A stretch of 58,668 bases of DNA from Longimicrobium sp. GTDB taxonomy: Bacteria; Gemmatimonadota; Gemmatimonadetes; Longimicrobiales; Longimicrobiaceae. The stretch lies in NCBI GenBank assembly GCA_036389135.1, contig DASVQP010000087.1, positions 1 through 58,668 on the forward strand, read 5' to 3'. The translations under genes and the position numbers were made by a program. The notes below the pieces were generated by a model that was not told the DNA's origin, did no database searches, and saw only the letters and a program-made list of their open reading frames with translations. Of the stretch, positions 7,530-16,097 are shown one piece after another; the first letter of the stretch is position 1; each line of letters opens with the position of its first letter.

Positions 7530-8702
7530 TCAGCGCTCCCGGCGCGGACGTCCCGACGCGCCTTTCACACGCTGGATCTGCTCGCCCGCCTCCCCTTCCA
7601 GCTCGCGGAGGAAGCGCTCCACGTCGCGCGCCTCGTCGTGGTCTTCCACGAGGCGCGCGTGCTCCATCTCCAGCGCGGCGAGCTCGGCGGCGAGGCCCCG
7701 CCCCGTCCGAAGGCTCTCCAGCGGCTCGGTGGAGAGGGCGGTGGTGCGCCGCTCGTCGTCGTCTGGGTTGATGCCGCGCAGCGCGAGCATCGCCTGCTCC
7801 ACCGCGATCTGCTGGCGCAGCTCAGAGCACCGCTCCAGCAGGTCGCGCATGTGGGTGATGCAGCGCTCGCCCTCGTGGGTGGCCGCCGCGTCCGAGTTCG
7901 CGCGCCACCTGCTCAGGAGCGCCTTGCCGTCGCGCTCGATGGCGGCGAGCGCGTCCAGCCGCGCCCGTGGATCGGCGCCGGCGCGGCCGCGCGTTTCGGC
8001 CAGCGGCGCCAGGCGGTGCTGCCAGTGCACCAGGTCGATGGACCAGAGACGGGCCTCGTGCCGCGCCTCCTGCTCGCCGAGCACGCCGCGCGCGTGGTCC
8101 AGCCGGGCGCGGATGGGCGCGCGCGTGGCCGCGTCCAGCTCACGCGAGAGCAGGGCATCGGCCGCATCCACGCGCTGGCGCTGCGCCGCGATCTCCCGCA
8201 GCCGCGCGCGGATCCGCTCCTCGTCCTCGCGCAGCCCCGGCAGCACTGGGGCGTGCGGTGCCACCGGCTCGGGCGTGGCAACGGGAAGCGGAGGCGGCTC
8301 GGGCTCCCGCGCGGCGCCCCCGCCCAATCCGTACAGGATCAGCACGATGGGCAGCGCGAACATCGTCAGCCCCACAAAGGCGCCGCCCAGGAAGTTCTGA
8401 ACCGGTCCCTCCGCCTGGACGGGCGCGAATGCCGCGGCGAACACCCCGCTCGTCACCGTCGCCAGCGCGAGGAGGGTGCGCATGCGGCGGCGCGCCGGAA
8501 CCATCCACCCGATCGCCAGCCCCAGCAGGCACCCCGCCAGCGCCCACCGGCGCGCCAGGGTGTACGGCCCGACCGTGGTGCCCTGCTGGATCGGCAGCGT
8601 CGTTGACACGAGCGCCAGCCAGACCGCGCCCGCCACGACCATCGCCAGCCGGATTCCCCTCCGCATCCGGAGGCGCCCTGGCGAGGTCGGAAGGTATCTC
8701 AT
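7530..8702 (-). CDS. Membrane protein with long cytoplasmic coiled-coil tail
   Basis: 390 residues. About four hydrophobic segments occupy the first 140 residues (IRLAMVVAGAVWLALVSTTL, WALAGCLLGLAIGWMV, LLALATVTSGVFAAAFA, FVGLTMFALPIVLILYGLG). A Pro-rich linker follows (PEPPPLPVATPEPVAPHAP), then about 230 residues of charged, helical, heptad-like sequence. The ATG at 8702 has no clear ribosome site; the Met at 8666, preceded by AGGG, is an alternative. No named family is recognised. The topology suggests an anchored scaffold or sensor. It converges on the methyltransferase gene. Confidence 0.7.
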   Translation of the reverse strand: MRYLPTSPGRLRMRRGIRLAMVVAGAVWLALVSTTLPIQQGTTVGPYTLARRWALAGCLLGLAIGWMVPARRRMRTLLALATVTSGVFAAAFAPVQAEGPVQNFLGGAFVGLTMFALPIVLILYGLGGGAAREPEPPPLPVATPEPVAPHAPVLPGLREDEERIRARLREIAAQRQRVDAADALLSRELDAATRAPIRARLDHARGVLGEQEARHEARLWSIDLVHWQHRLAPLAETRGRAGADPRARLDALAAIERDGKALLSRWRANSDAAATHEGERCITHMRDLLERCSELRQQIAVEQAMLALRGINPDDDERRTTALSTEPLESLRTGRGLAAELAALEMEHARLVEDHDEARDVERFLRELEGEAGEQIQRVKGASGRPRRER

Positions 8703-8766
8703 CGAGGAGCAGCGCGTAGTGGGCGTGGGATGGGGTCGCGAAGCATACCCGAATCCCCTGCCGCTT

Positions 8767-9465
8767 TCAAGCGACGGGGACCGGTCTCCCGGGGCCTGCG
8801 GCGCCCGGCCGTCCGCCGCGCCGCCGCCTGCGCAGCCGCACGAGCCAGTACACCATCGTCACCAGCGTCGCGAGCACCGGGAGCCCGAGCAGCGGCGGGA
8901 TCTGCAGCGCGTGCGGAAAGTTGTCCGCTTGGCCTAGGAAGAACGAGGCCGCCGCGATGAAGAGCGCGTACGTCATCCGCCACAGGTGCCGTCTCAGGCG
9001 GAACACGCCCGTGAGAGTGGACAGGCGCATCATCCGCAGATCGCCGAGGCTCCCGGCCAGCGCGGGGATGCTTACGACGAAGAACGACCCGGCGGAGTTC
9101 CCATCCCGCTCGCCACCCGGCATCCCGAGCGTCGCGATCCCCAGCCCCACGCCCGCGATCCCGACGACGAGCCCCAGGAACAGTGCGCCCACCTCCACCC
9201 GCCGCAGGCGCGGGGTCGGCGGCCGGACGGCCATGAGCGCCGTCACCACCAGGTACGCCGTGGCGAGGGAGGCGATGACGGAGATCTCGATCTTCAGGAG
9301 CGCGGCCACCAGCGCCCCGGTGAGCGCCATCGTAACCATGGAGTACACGAACACCATCCCGCTCCCGCGGTGGGTCGCCGCGCCCTTTTTGGAGTAGAGC
9401 GCCACGTATCCCGAGATGAGCCCCACTGCGCCGGCGAGGATGTGGATGAGCAACGCGATCCGCAT
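8767..9465 (-). CDS. DUF2306-like polytopic membrane protein
   Basis: 232 residues with about seven hydrophobic helices. The N-terminus LIHILAGAVGLISGYVALYS followed by HRGSGMVFVYSM has the paired His pattern of the DUF2306 family of predicted membrane proteins. The C-terminus is a basic Arg/Gly tail. AAGGCGAG precedes the ATG. It is read divergently from the DUF4242 gene, sharing an AT-rich 255-bp region. Function is unknown; a heme or quinone role is only a guess from the conserved His residues. Confidence 0.7.
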   Translation of the reverse strand: MRIALLIHILAGAVGLISGYVALYSKKGAATHRGSGMVFVYSMVTMALTGALVAALLKIEISVIASLATAYLVVTALMAVRPPTPRLRRVEVGALFLGLVVGIAGVGLGIATLGMPGGERDGNSAGSFFVVSIPALAGSLGDLRMMRLSTLTGVFRLRRHLWRMTYALFIAAASFFLGQADNFPHALQIPPLLGLPVLATLVTMVYWLVRLRRRRRGGRPGAAGPGRPVPVA

Positions 9466-9720
9466 GGACTCGCCTTGGATTGAGGTGAGCGATCTCCAGC
9501 CACGAGAAGCAGCTTACCACTAATCAATAATCTACATATCGATAAACATCAAGTAGGTTATCGAAATTCGTTGCTTACATCCTCTGACTTCTAACGCGGA
9601 GGCGCGCTCGACTTCCCGCTCGAATGCCCGGCCGCACACCATCCTTGTTCTGCCGGCACCACGCGCGCATACTCTTGACCCCGCCTGCTCCCTTACCCGC
9701 AAATCCGGAGCGATGGACTC
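9466..9720. promoter_or_regulatory. Divergent AT-rich intergenic region
   Basis: This 255-bp gap separates divergent genes and must hold both promoters. Positions 9521-9580 are strikingly AT-rich, with the elements CTACATATCGATAAACATC and GTAGGTTATCGA. The repeated ATCGA core could be a regulator site. No gene is seen in the gap. Confidence 0.45.
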
Positions 9721-10029
9721 ATGCCGAAATACCTGATCGAACGCAACATTCCAGGCGCTGGCCGTCTCTCGCCGCAGGATCTCACCGCGATCGCGCAGAA
9801 GTCCTGCGAAGTGCTGCAGGGTCTGGGGCCGCAGATCCAATGGGTGCAGAGCTACGTGACCGGCGACCGGATCACCTGTCTCTACATCGCGCCGAACGAG
9901 GCGATGATCCGCGAGCACGCGCAGCAGGGCGGCTTCCCCGCGGACTCCGTCCAGGAGGTGATCGAGATCATCGACCCGACGACCGCGGAGGGGCGCAACG
10001 CCCAACCCGCCGTTCCGCTGCCGGGCTGA
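9721..10029 (+). CDS. DUF4242 (SCO4226-type nickel-binding) protein
   Basis: 102 residues. The pattern KYLIERNIPGAGRLSPQDL, then SCEVLQGLGPQIQWVQSYV, then DRITCLYIAPNEAMIREHA and GGFPADSVQEVIEIIDP matches the small ferredoxin-like DUF4242 family, whose Streptomyces member SCO4226 binds nickel. It is cytoplasmic, with no signal. GGAG precedes the ATG by about 10 nt. Its biological role is unknown. A strong hairpin terminator follows at 10073-10099. Confidence 0.85.
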   Translation: MPKYLIERNIPGAGRLSPQDLTAIAQKSCEVLQGLGPQIQWVQSYVTGDRITCLYIAPNEAMIREHAQQGGFPADSVQEVIEIIDPTTAEGRNAQPAVPLPG

Positions 10030-10072
10030 AACCTGTCCCCCGGGCCCGCTGCGGCCGACTCACAAAGAAACG

Positions 10073-10099
10073 GGGGCGGCGCTCATGGAGCGCCGCCCC
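10073..10099 (+). terminator. Hairpin terminator
   Basis: Perfect 12-bp stem GGGGCGGCGCTC/GAGCGCCGCCCC, loop ATG, followed by TTC. It lies 44 bp after the DUF4242 gene. Confidence 0.8.
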
Positions 10100-10216
10100 T
10101 TCGCGCACGGTGAACCCGCGGAGCCCCTGGCCTCGTACACCCGAGCGGCCGGGGCGCGGATCGTATATCATACAGGCAGCCACCGCCATCACGCCGAGCC
10201 GCACGAGAGAAAACCC

Positions 10217-10905
10217 ATGTCACCGCAGCGCACCTACGACGACGATGAAGTCCGGGAGATTTTCGCGGTGGCCGCGCGCCGGGAGCTGGCGAATCCGCAG
10301 CCGACGGCCGCGCCGGGGCTGACCCTCGCGGAGCTCCAGGAGATCGGGCGCGAGGCCGGGCTGGACGTGGGGGAGGTGGCTCGTGCCGCGGCGGCGCTCG
10401 AGGTTCGTGCCCTTGATGCTCCCGCGCGCACCTCGCTGGGGATGCCGATCGAGGTGATCCGCGTCGTCCCCCTGCCGCGCGCCCCCAGGGACGCGGAGTG
10501 GGAGCAGCTCGTGGGCGAGCTGAGGACGACGTTCCGGGCCCGCGGGCGGGTGGCAGCGCAGGGAGGGCTGCGGGGTGGACCAACGGGAACCTTCACGCCT
10601 GCGTGGAGCCGAGCGGGAACGGCTACCGCCTCCGGCTGGGGACGGTGAAAGGGGACGCACGTACCCTGAACGCATTCGGCGGCATCACCCTGTTCGCGGG
10701 TGCCGCCGGGACGATCTCGGCAGTCATCGGCGGTGCGCCCCAGGACGTGATCGTACCCTGGATGATCGCCGCGTCGGGAATCGTGGCGGTCGGCGCCAAC
10801 TTCCTCCGCCTCCCCCGCTGGGCCGACACGCGGCGGAAGCAGATGGACTTCATCGCCGCCCGCGCCGCCGCCATCATGGACGGCGATCCGCCCGCGACGG
10901 GGTGA
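10217..10905 (+). pseudogene. Hypothetical 2-TM protein gene, split by one frameshift
   Basis: ATG 10217 opens a frame with an N-terminal helical domain (LTLAELQEIGREAGLDVGEV) and then strands ending in ARGRVAAQGGLRG near 10575. The continuation WTNGNLHACVEPSGNGYRLR and two hydrophobic helices (GITLFAGAAGTISAVIGGA, VPWMIAASGIVAVGANFL) are read in the -1 frame to the stop at 10905. A one-base loss near 10572 (GCTGCGGGGTGGACC) explains it. No slippery heptamer is present, so programmed shifting is unlikely. Repaired, it would be about 229 residues. The family recurs in related genomes as a hypothetical protein to my recollection; function unknown. Confidence 0.6.
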
Positions 10906-10925
10906 GCCGCCGGGGGATCGCACGG

Positions 10926-10955
10926 AAGCCCCACGCCAGGGCTGGTGTGGGGCTT
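10926..10955. terminator. Hairpin terminator
   Basis: AAGCCCCAC/GTGGGGCTT stem with an inner CCA/TGG pair, followed by CTTCGCTTCTGTT. It lies between the convergent genes ending at 10905 and 10986 and probably serves both. A very similar stem occurs at 33513-33551. Confidence 0.75.
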
Positions 10956-10985
10956 CTTCGCTTCTGTTGAACCTCGGGGGCAGGA

Positions 10986-11399
10986 TCAGCGGGACCGGCG
11001 TACCGGCGGCGAGGCGGGCGGGCGTGCCCCCGGCAGGTTCTTTCCGCCAGCGATCATGTAACCGAGCGCCGCGCCAGTCAGGCCTCCGAGGAAGAACGCC
11101 GCGACATCCGCCATCCCGTCGCAACGGCTCGGATCGCAGGTGGCGCGTGAAAGACCGATCCCCAGCGCCGCGCCCGCCACTCCACCTACGACCATACCGA
11201 TTGCCGGCGTGAACCGCGGCGGCCCGGCTGGACACCCGTACTCCCCCGCCGTCGGCAGGAGCACTCGATGCGGATCCGCCGGGAACCTCCATTCAGGAGC
11301 GGCGGCCGCCACCCACGGCTCGTTGCGGCGCTGGCCAGCAAGGGGGCCGCTGGCCCAAACCACGAGCAATGCCGACAGGCAAATGCGTAGCGTCATCAT
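10986..11399 (-). CDS. Secreted glycine-zipper-like small protein
   Basis: 137 residues. Signal peptide LRICLSALLVVWASGPLAGQ, then a short region with two Cys pairs (YGCPAG, TCDPSRCDG). Two Gly-rich hydrophobic segments follow: IGMVVGGVAGAALGIGL and FFLGGLTGAALGYMIAGG. Such glycine zippers are typical of small outer-membrane or periplasmic proteins. A second Met 3 nt in is an equally good start. No family is named with confidence. Confidence 0.65.
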   Translation of the reverse strand: MMTLRICLSALLVVWASGPLAGQRRNEPWVAAAAPEWRFPADPHRVLLPTAGEYGCPAGPPRFTPAIGMVVGGVAGAALGIGLSRATCDPSRCDGMADVAAFFLGGLTGAALGYMIAGGKNLPGARPPASPPVRRSR

Positions 11400-11542
11400 C
11401 CCTCTCGGGGTGTCTATTGCTGAAATATCCAGTAATGCGGCCGGAGATTCGGCTGTCAGGGAGGGCCGGATGCGAGCAACGGCGGGTGGGTAGACTCTGC
11501 GTGGCGATCGAGATGCTTGCGCGCAGCCGGGGTTTGCAGCAT

Positions 11543-11561
11543 CCTATGGGGTAGCCATAGG
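11543..11561. promoter_or_regulatory. Candidate PadR operator, distal palindrome
   Basis: CCTATGGGGTAGCCATAGG is a 19-bp inverted repeat (CCTATGG/CCATAGG). A second, almost identical palindrome sits 46 bp downstream at 11589. Both precede the PadR gene at 11615, as expected for autoregulation. Confidence 0.65.
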
Positions 11562-11588
11562 GAGATGAAACCCGAATCGCGCCCTGTG

Positions 11589-11607
11589 CGTATGGGTAAC
11601 CCATAGG
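11589..11607. promoter_or_regulatory. Candidate PadR operator overlapping the ribosome site
   Basis: CGTATGGGTAACCCATAGG contains the perfect palindrome TATGGGT/ACCCATA and shares 15 of 19 positions with the distal site. Its last bases overlap the Shine-Dalgarno AGGAGA (11605-11610), so a bound repressor could block elongation and early translation. Confidence 0.65.
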
Positions 11608-11614
11608 AGAGACG

Positions 11615-11956
11615 ATGGAGAAACGAGACGTTCAGCCGGGGACGCTCGCGCTCATGATCCTGAAGACGCTCGACGTGCTGGGGCCGCTGCACGGCTACGG
11701 CGTGGCGCGGCGGATCGAGGAGACGAGCAGGCACCAGCTGGAGCTGAACTACGGCACCCTCTACCCCGCCCTGCTGAAGCTGGAGCAGGAGGGCTTCGTG
11801 ACGGCGGAGTGGGGACAGTCGGAGAACAACCGCCGCGCCAAGTTCTACTCGCTCACGCCCGCGGGACGAAAGGAGCTGGCGCGCGAGCTCCACGAATGGC
11901 AGCAGACGGCGGAGCTGATCGCAACCTTTTTCGCACTGAAGCGGGAGCCCGCATGA
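11615..11956 (+). CDS. PadR-family regulator of the downstream permease
   Basis: 113 residues. It has the typical PadR winged helix: TLALMILKTLDVLGPLHGYG, then ELNYGTLYPALLKLEQEGFV, then SENNRRAKFYSLTPAGRKEL. AGGAGA lies 4 nt before the ATG. The stop overlaps the start of the permease gene (ATGA at 11953-11956), so the two are translationally coupled. Two operator palindromes lie just upstream. PadR members of this architecture repress until a ligand, often an antibiotic or phenolic, binds. Confidence 0.93.
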   Translation: MEKRDVQPGTLALMILKTLDVLGPLHGYGVARRIEETSRHQLELNYGTLYPALLKLEQEGFVTAEWGQSENNRRAKFYSLTPAGRKELARELHEWQQTAELIATFFALKREPA

Positions 11957-14676
11957 AAGCGATCCGCAGGGTGCTGGCGCGCATGAGCGCCGTCTTCCGG
12001 GGCCACACGAGCGCCGATGACGATCTTCGCGCGGAGATGGAGGCGCACCTCCAGATGGAGATCGACGAAAACGTCCGCCGCGGCATGCCGCCCGCCGAGG
12101 CGCGGCGCCGGGCGCTGATCGCGTCGGGCGGGCTCACGCAGGCGGTGGAGAGCGTGCGCGAGCAGCGCGGCCTTCCCTGGATCGAGGGCCTCGCGGCCGA
12201 CCTCCGCTACGCCGTCCGCCACTACCGCCGCACGCCGCTCTCCACTCTCACCATCGTCCTGGTGCTGTCGCTGGGGATCGGCACCAACGTCGTGCTGTTC
12301 ACCTTTCTCAACTCGATCGCGACGATGCCCGCGCCGGGAATCGCGCGCGACGCATCGCTGGTGCGCATCCGCGGCACCATGCGCGCGGAGGGGATGGGGG
12401 ACGCGCAGCCGCGCCTGCTGTCGTGGCCGGAGGTGCAGGAGTATGCCGGCCGCAGGGAGCTGTTCGGCGGGGTGGCCGCGTACGCCGACGAGTCCGCCCT
12501 CGTGAACCTGGGCGATGCGGCTTCGGTGACCGTCCGGCTGATCTACGCGACGCCCAACTACTTCGGCATCCTGGGCGTGCACCCGGCGCTCGGCACCGCG
12601 CCGGCCGCGGAGAGCGACGCCGTGCGCATGACGTCGCCGCCCACCGCGATGATCAGCCACGCGATGTGGCGGCAGCGGTTCGGGGGCGAGCGCGACGTGA
12701 TCGGCCGCACGATTCGCGTCAACGGCTTCCCGGTCGAGGTCGTGGGCGTGGCGCCGCCGCGCTTCACCGGCACGGACGGGGGCGGCGGGATGACGATGTG
12801 GGTGCCGCTCGCCTCGTATCCCCTGCTCCAGAAGCGCACACCGGCGGCGTTCATGAGCCGCGACAGCCAGTTCCTGGGCGCGGCCGCCCGGCTGCGCGCG
12901 GGAGTCACGGCCAAAAGCGCGGCCCCCGTGGTCGCCGGCATCGCGGGGCGCGCGACGCTCTCCCCGCAGGATGGTGACGCGGGGGCGGCCCGGAGCGAGA
13001 CGCCCGGCGCCGACGTCGTGCCGATGCTCGCCAGCAACAGCCGGATCAGCCAGCGTGCGGACCTGCTCGTCTCCGGGGTGGCGGCCGGCGGATTCGCGCT
13101 GCTCGTGCTGCTCATCACGTGCACCAACGTCAGCGCGCTCATGGTGGGGATGGCCGTCGCGCGGCGGCGCGAGATCGGCGTGCGGCTGTCGCTGGGCGCG
13201 CCCCGCAAGCGGCTGATCCGCCAGCTCCTCACCGAAAGCGTCCTGCTGGCTCTCGCCGCCGCGGCGACCGGCCTCGCGGTGACGGCGGGTGGGATTCGCG
13301 TCCTCGGCGCGATGCTGGAGGGCGTGCAGCTCGTGGTGGACTGGCGCGTTACCGTCGCCACGTGCACGGTCGCCCTCGTCACCGGTGTCCTCCTCGGCCT
13401 CTCGCCGGCGCTGCACGCCACGCGCGTCTCCGTGGGCGAGGTGCTGAAGAGCTCGTCGTGGTCCGTCGCCGCGACCCGGTCGTGGCTGCAGCGGGCGCTG
13501 GTCGTGGCGCAGATCACCCTCACGCAGCCGCTGCTCGTGGGGCTGGGCGTGGTGGTCGCGACGATGCTCTCCGACATCGGCCGCGGCGCCGCGTCCAGCG
13601 TGGCCGGCCAGATCGCCGAGATCGAGCTCGACGCGTGGTCCGGCAGGGTGGCCGGGGCGGAGCGCGAATCCCGCATCGCCGCGGCCGCGGAGCGCGTGGC
13701 CGCGATGCCCGGCGTGGTCGCCGCGATGCCGATGCAGATGGGTACCGTCAACGCGCCGCTCTCGGTGCACCCCGCCGACCGCGTCGCGGGGATCAACTAC
13801 GATGCCGTCATGGAGTCGCAGCTGACCGCCGCGCCCCGGGGCTACTTCGGCGCATTCGGCATCCCGGTCGTGCGCGGGCGCGACTTCGACGCCGGCGAGT
13901 ACGCGCATCCGGCCGACGGCGTGGCGCGCGCACCGTCATACGACCGGGCGATCATCGGCCGCGACCTCGCGCGGCGGCTGTGGGGCGGCGCCGACCCGCT
14001 CGGCCGGCGCCTCGTCATCGGACAGCCGAACCGCCCGCGGGCCGCCGCGATGATCGTGGTGGGCGTCGTGGACGAGGCGGCCGCGGGCCCGAGCGAGGTC
14101 AACGGCCAGGTCCGCGTGTACGTGCCGTATTCGTCCATGAACATGGGCGTGATCGCGCGCACGGCGGGCCCCGCGCTCCCCATGCTGAACGCCATGCGCG
14201 AGGCCGTCGCCGCCGAAGCGCCCCAGATGCCCATCAGCCGTGCGCAGACGCTGGAACAGCGCGAGGCGGAGGCGCGGCGCTCCGCGATGCGCGCAGGCGG
14301 GGCCGTGGCGGTGGGCGGGGTGCTCGCCCTGCTCCTCTCCGCCATCGGGCTCTACGCCGTGGTGTCGTTCGCGGTCGGCCAGCGCACGCGCGAGATCGGC
14401 ATCCGCACCGCGCTGGGTGCGCAGCGCCGCCAGGTGGTGCGGATGTTCTTTGCGAAAGGACTCGCCCTGAGCGCGCTCGGCCTCCTCCTGGGGCTGCCGC
14501 TCAGCCTGCTCGCCACGCGCCTCATCGACGCGAAGCTGAACGTGCCGCTGGCCAGCTCGCCCCTGCTCGGCGTTGCGGTCGGTGCGCTGGTGTTCGTGGT
14601 CGCGTCCGTCGCCGTGTGGATCCCCGCGCATCGCGCCAGCACCATCGACCCGGTGCTGGCGCTGCGGACCGACTGA
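11953..14676 (+). CDS. ADOP-type duplicated ABC permease (FtsX/MacB-like)
   Basis: 907 residues. Order: permease prefix domain (about 1-75, AEMEAHLQMEIDENVRRGMP), first helix (LSTLTIVLVLSLGIGTNVVL), periplasmic MacB-type domain (about 110-350), three helices with the FtsX signature (VARRREIGVRLSLGA), second periplasmic domain (about 520-770), and three final helices with QRTREIGIRTALGA. This is the acidobacterial duplicated-orphan-permease plan: both halves in one chain, no ATPase nearby. MacB-like permeases are mechanotransmitters for export or lipoprotein handling; the substrate is unknown. Its start is coupled to PadR. Confidence 0.9.
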   Translation: MKAIRRVLARMSAVFRGHTSADDDLRAEMEAHLQMEIDENVRRGMPPAEARRRALIASGGLTQAVESVREQRGLPWIEGLAADLRYAVRHYRRTPLSTLTIVLVLSLGIGTNVVLFTFLNSIATMPAPGIARDASLVRIRGTMRAEGMGDAQPRLLSWPEVQEYAGRRELFGGVAAYADESALVNLGDAASVTVRLIYATPNYFGILGVHPALGTAPAAESDAVRMTSPPTAMISHAMWRQRFGGERDVIGRTIRVNGFPVEVVGVAPPRFTGTDGGGGMTMWVPLASYPLLQKRTPAAFMSRDSQFLGAAARLRAGVTAKSAAPVVAGIAGRATLSPQDGDAGAARSETPGADVVPMLASNSRISQRADLLVSGVAAGGFALLVLLITCTNVSALMVGMAVARRREIGVRLSLGAPRKRLIRQLLTESVLLALAAAATGLAVTAGGIRVLGAMLEGVQLVVDWRVTVATCTVALVTGVLLGLSPALHATRVSVGEVLKSSSWSVAATRSWLQRALVVAQITLTQPLLVGLGVVVATMLSDIGRGAASSVAGQIAEIELDAWSGRVAGAERESRIAAAAERVAAMPGVVAAMPMQMGTVNAPLSVHPADRVAGINYDAVMESQLTAAPRGYFGAFGIPVVRGRDFDAGEYAHPADGVARAPSYDRAIIGRDLARRLWGGADPLGRRLVIGQPNRPRAAAMIVVGVVDEAAAGPSEVNGQVRVYVPYSSMNMGVIARTAGPALPMLNAMREAVAAEAPQMPISRAQTLEQREAEARRSAMRAGGAVAVGGVLALLLSAIGLYAVVSFAVGQRTREIGIRTALGAQRRQVVRMFFAKGLALSALGLLLGLPLSLLATRLIDAKLNVPLASSPLLGVAVGALVFVVASVAVWIPAHRASTIDPVLALRTD

Positions 14677-14760
14677 GGGCGGCGGGGAGCCGGACTTGCC
14701 CGGCGATGGGATTCCACCCATCGTTCCGCTCCCCCATCCGCCCCAGCCTGAGAATCCCTG

Positions 14761-15486
14761 ATGCGCCTCATCTTGGCCGCCACGCTCGCGGCATCCATCC
14801 TCCTCCCCTTCGCCGCCTGCGCACAGGATTCGGCGGCGGTGGAGGTGCCCCCGGGAAGCCCTCTGCTCGACGCATCCCGCATCGCCGCGCGCACCGACAC
14901 CTTTGAGCTGCGAGCGGACGGGACCGACCCGATCCAGCTCGTGATCACCACGACCGCGCTCGGCGACACGGCTCTACTGCGCGTGGAGCGGATGTCGTTC
15001 GAAGGGAGGGAGCTCGGCGTGGACTCGTTCGCGGTGCGCATCCGCGGGCTCGCGCCGCTGTTCGCCGAGAACCGGAGCGTCGAGGCGGTCGCCCGCCTGA
15101 CCTTTCCGCCCGGCCGCGCGGAGGGGAGCTACACCCCCGCTAGCGGAGCGGAACGCCGCATCTCCGAAGCGCTGAGCGAGCCCGCGTTCTACGCCAACTC
15201 CATCGACCTCGTGCTCGCGTCGCTGCCGCTGGCTCCGGGCCGCTCGTTCGGCCTGCCGACGTGGACCCCGGGCGGACGCGCCGGAGTGGTATCCACCCGA
15301 GTGGCGCGCGCGGAGACGGTGCAGGCCGGCGACGGCGCGCGCTGCGAGGCGTGGCGGGTGGAGACGGTGGACGGGAACGGTACGGAATCCGTCTACTGGG
15401 TCGAGCGGAGTACCGGAGCTCTGCTCGGCTTCGCCACCGATGGCATGGAGATTCGCATCGCCCGTCACGCCGCCTGCCGGCTCTGA
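14761..15486 (+). CDS. Secreted beta-rich protein, DUF3108-like
   Basis: 241 residues with signal peptide LILAATLAASILLPFAACAQ. The mature protein is beta-rich and built from repeated strand patterns (DTFELRADGTDPIQLVITTT, TALLRVERMSFEGRELG, CEAWRVETVDGNGTESVYWV), ending ERSTGALLGFATDGMEIRIA. This barrel-like alternation resembles DUF3108 outer-membrane-associated proteins. It lies 84 bp after the permease on the same strand and may belong to that operon. A strong terminator follows. The role is unknown. Confidence 0.7.
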   Translation: MRLILAATLAASILLPFAACAQDSAAVEVPPGSPLLDASRIAARTDTFELRADGTDPIQLVITTTALGDTALLRVERMSFEGRELGVDSFAVRIRGLAPLFAENRSVEAVARLTFPPGRAEGSYTPASGAERRISEALSEPAFYANSIDLVLASLPLAPGRSFGLPTWTPGGRAGVVSTRVARAETVQAGDGARCEAWRVETVDGNGTESVYWVERSTGALLGFATDGMEIRIARHAACRL

Positions 15487-15514
15487 GCCATCCGGCACGC
15501 TGAACCGGAACGGC

Positions 15515-15542
15515 AAGGCGCCCCGCGTGAGCGGGGCGCCTT
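15515..15542. terminator. Bidirectional hairpin terminator
   Basis: Perfect 12-bp stem AAGGCGCCCCGC/GCGGGGCGCCTT with loop GTGA and a flanking T-run. It lies between convergent genes (ends at 15486 and 15560). Confidence 0.85.
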
Positions 15543-15559
15543 TCGCATGTAAACCGTCG

Positions 15560-15967
15560 TCAGGGTGCTCGTGCGGTGTCGCGCGGAGCGGGTGCGGGGT
15601 ACCGGTGCGGATCGATCAGGTCGGTGAAGCCGAAGACGAAGCTGAACAGGCCAAAGAGCCCGACGGAGACTCCCAGATACGGGTGATCGGCCTCCTTCAG
15701 CCGGTACCCGCCGTAGAGGAGCGCGGCACCGAAGGCGATCAGCTGCAGATCGGTGCTGGTGCCGTAGAGCGGACCCGCCTGCGCGATCCTCTCCGATGGT
15801 GTGAGCGTTGGAAGCGTGTGGCGAGATTCGAACAGAGGCCGCGCGGTGCCGTATTCCGCTGGCGATGCGGCGCGCCACTGCCCCTGTGCACCCGCTGGCG
15901 CAAGGAGCATGACCCCGAAGACGAGTGCAGCCGCGTATGTGCGGATCCGAGCGAGAGAGAGCGGCAC
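15560..15967 (-). CDS. Small exported two-helix membrane protein
   Basis: 135 residues from GTG 15967, chosen because GGAGG lies 5 nt upstream and the result begins with a signal peptide (TYAAALVFGVMLLAPAGAQG). The mature part has SERIAQAGPLYGTSTDLQLI and two hydrophobic helices (LQLIAFGAALLYGGYRL, YLGVSVGLFGLFSFVFGFTDL) and ends in a Pro-rich tail. No family is recognised. It is read away from the AHSA1 gene, which starts about 130 bp from it. Confidence 0.6.
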   Translation of the reverse strand: MPLSLARIRTYAAALVFGVMLLAPAGAQGQWRAASPAEYGTARPLFESRHTLPTLTPSERIAQAGPLYGTSTDLQLIAFGAALLYGGYRLKEADHPYLGVSVGLFGLFSFVFGFTDLIDPHRYPAPAPRDTARAP

Positions 15968-16097
15968 GTGGCCTCCGTGGAGGGTGAGAAGAGGGACGGC
16001 GACCCTTGCTTCGAGCGGCTGCGCTCGCAAGGCTTGTGCACCGTCGTCGGAATCGCGGCGTGCGGCGTGATCCGTCCAACCTCCGGTGGAGCTGCCG

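Noticed and set aside
10560-10585. Programmed -1 frameshifting in the 10217 gene
   Set aside because: No slippery heptamer or downstream pseudoknot is evident; a single-base loss is simpler.
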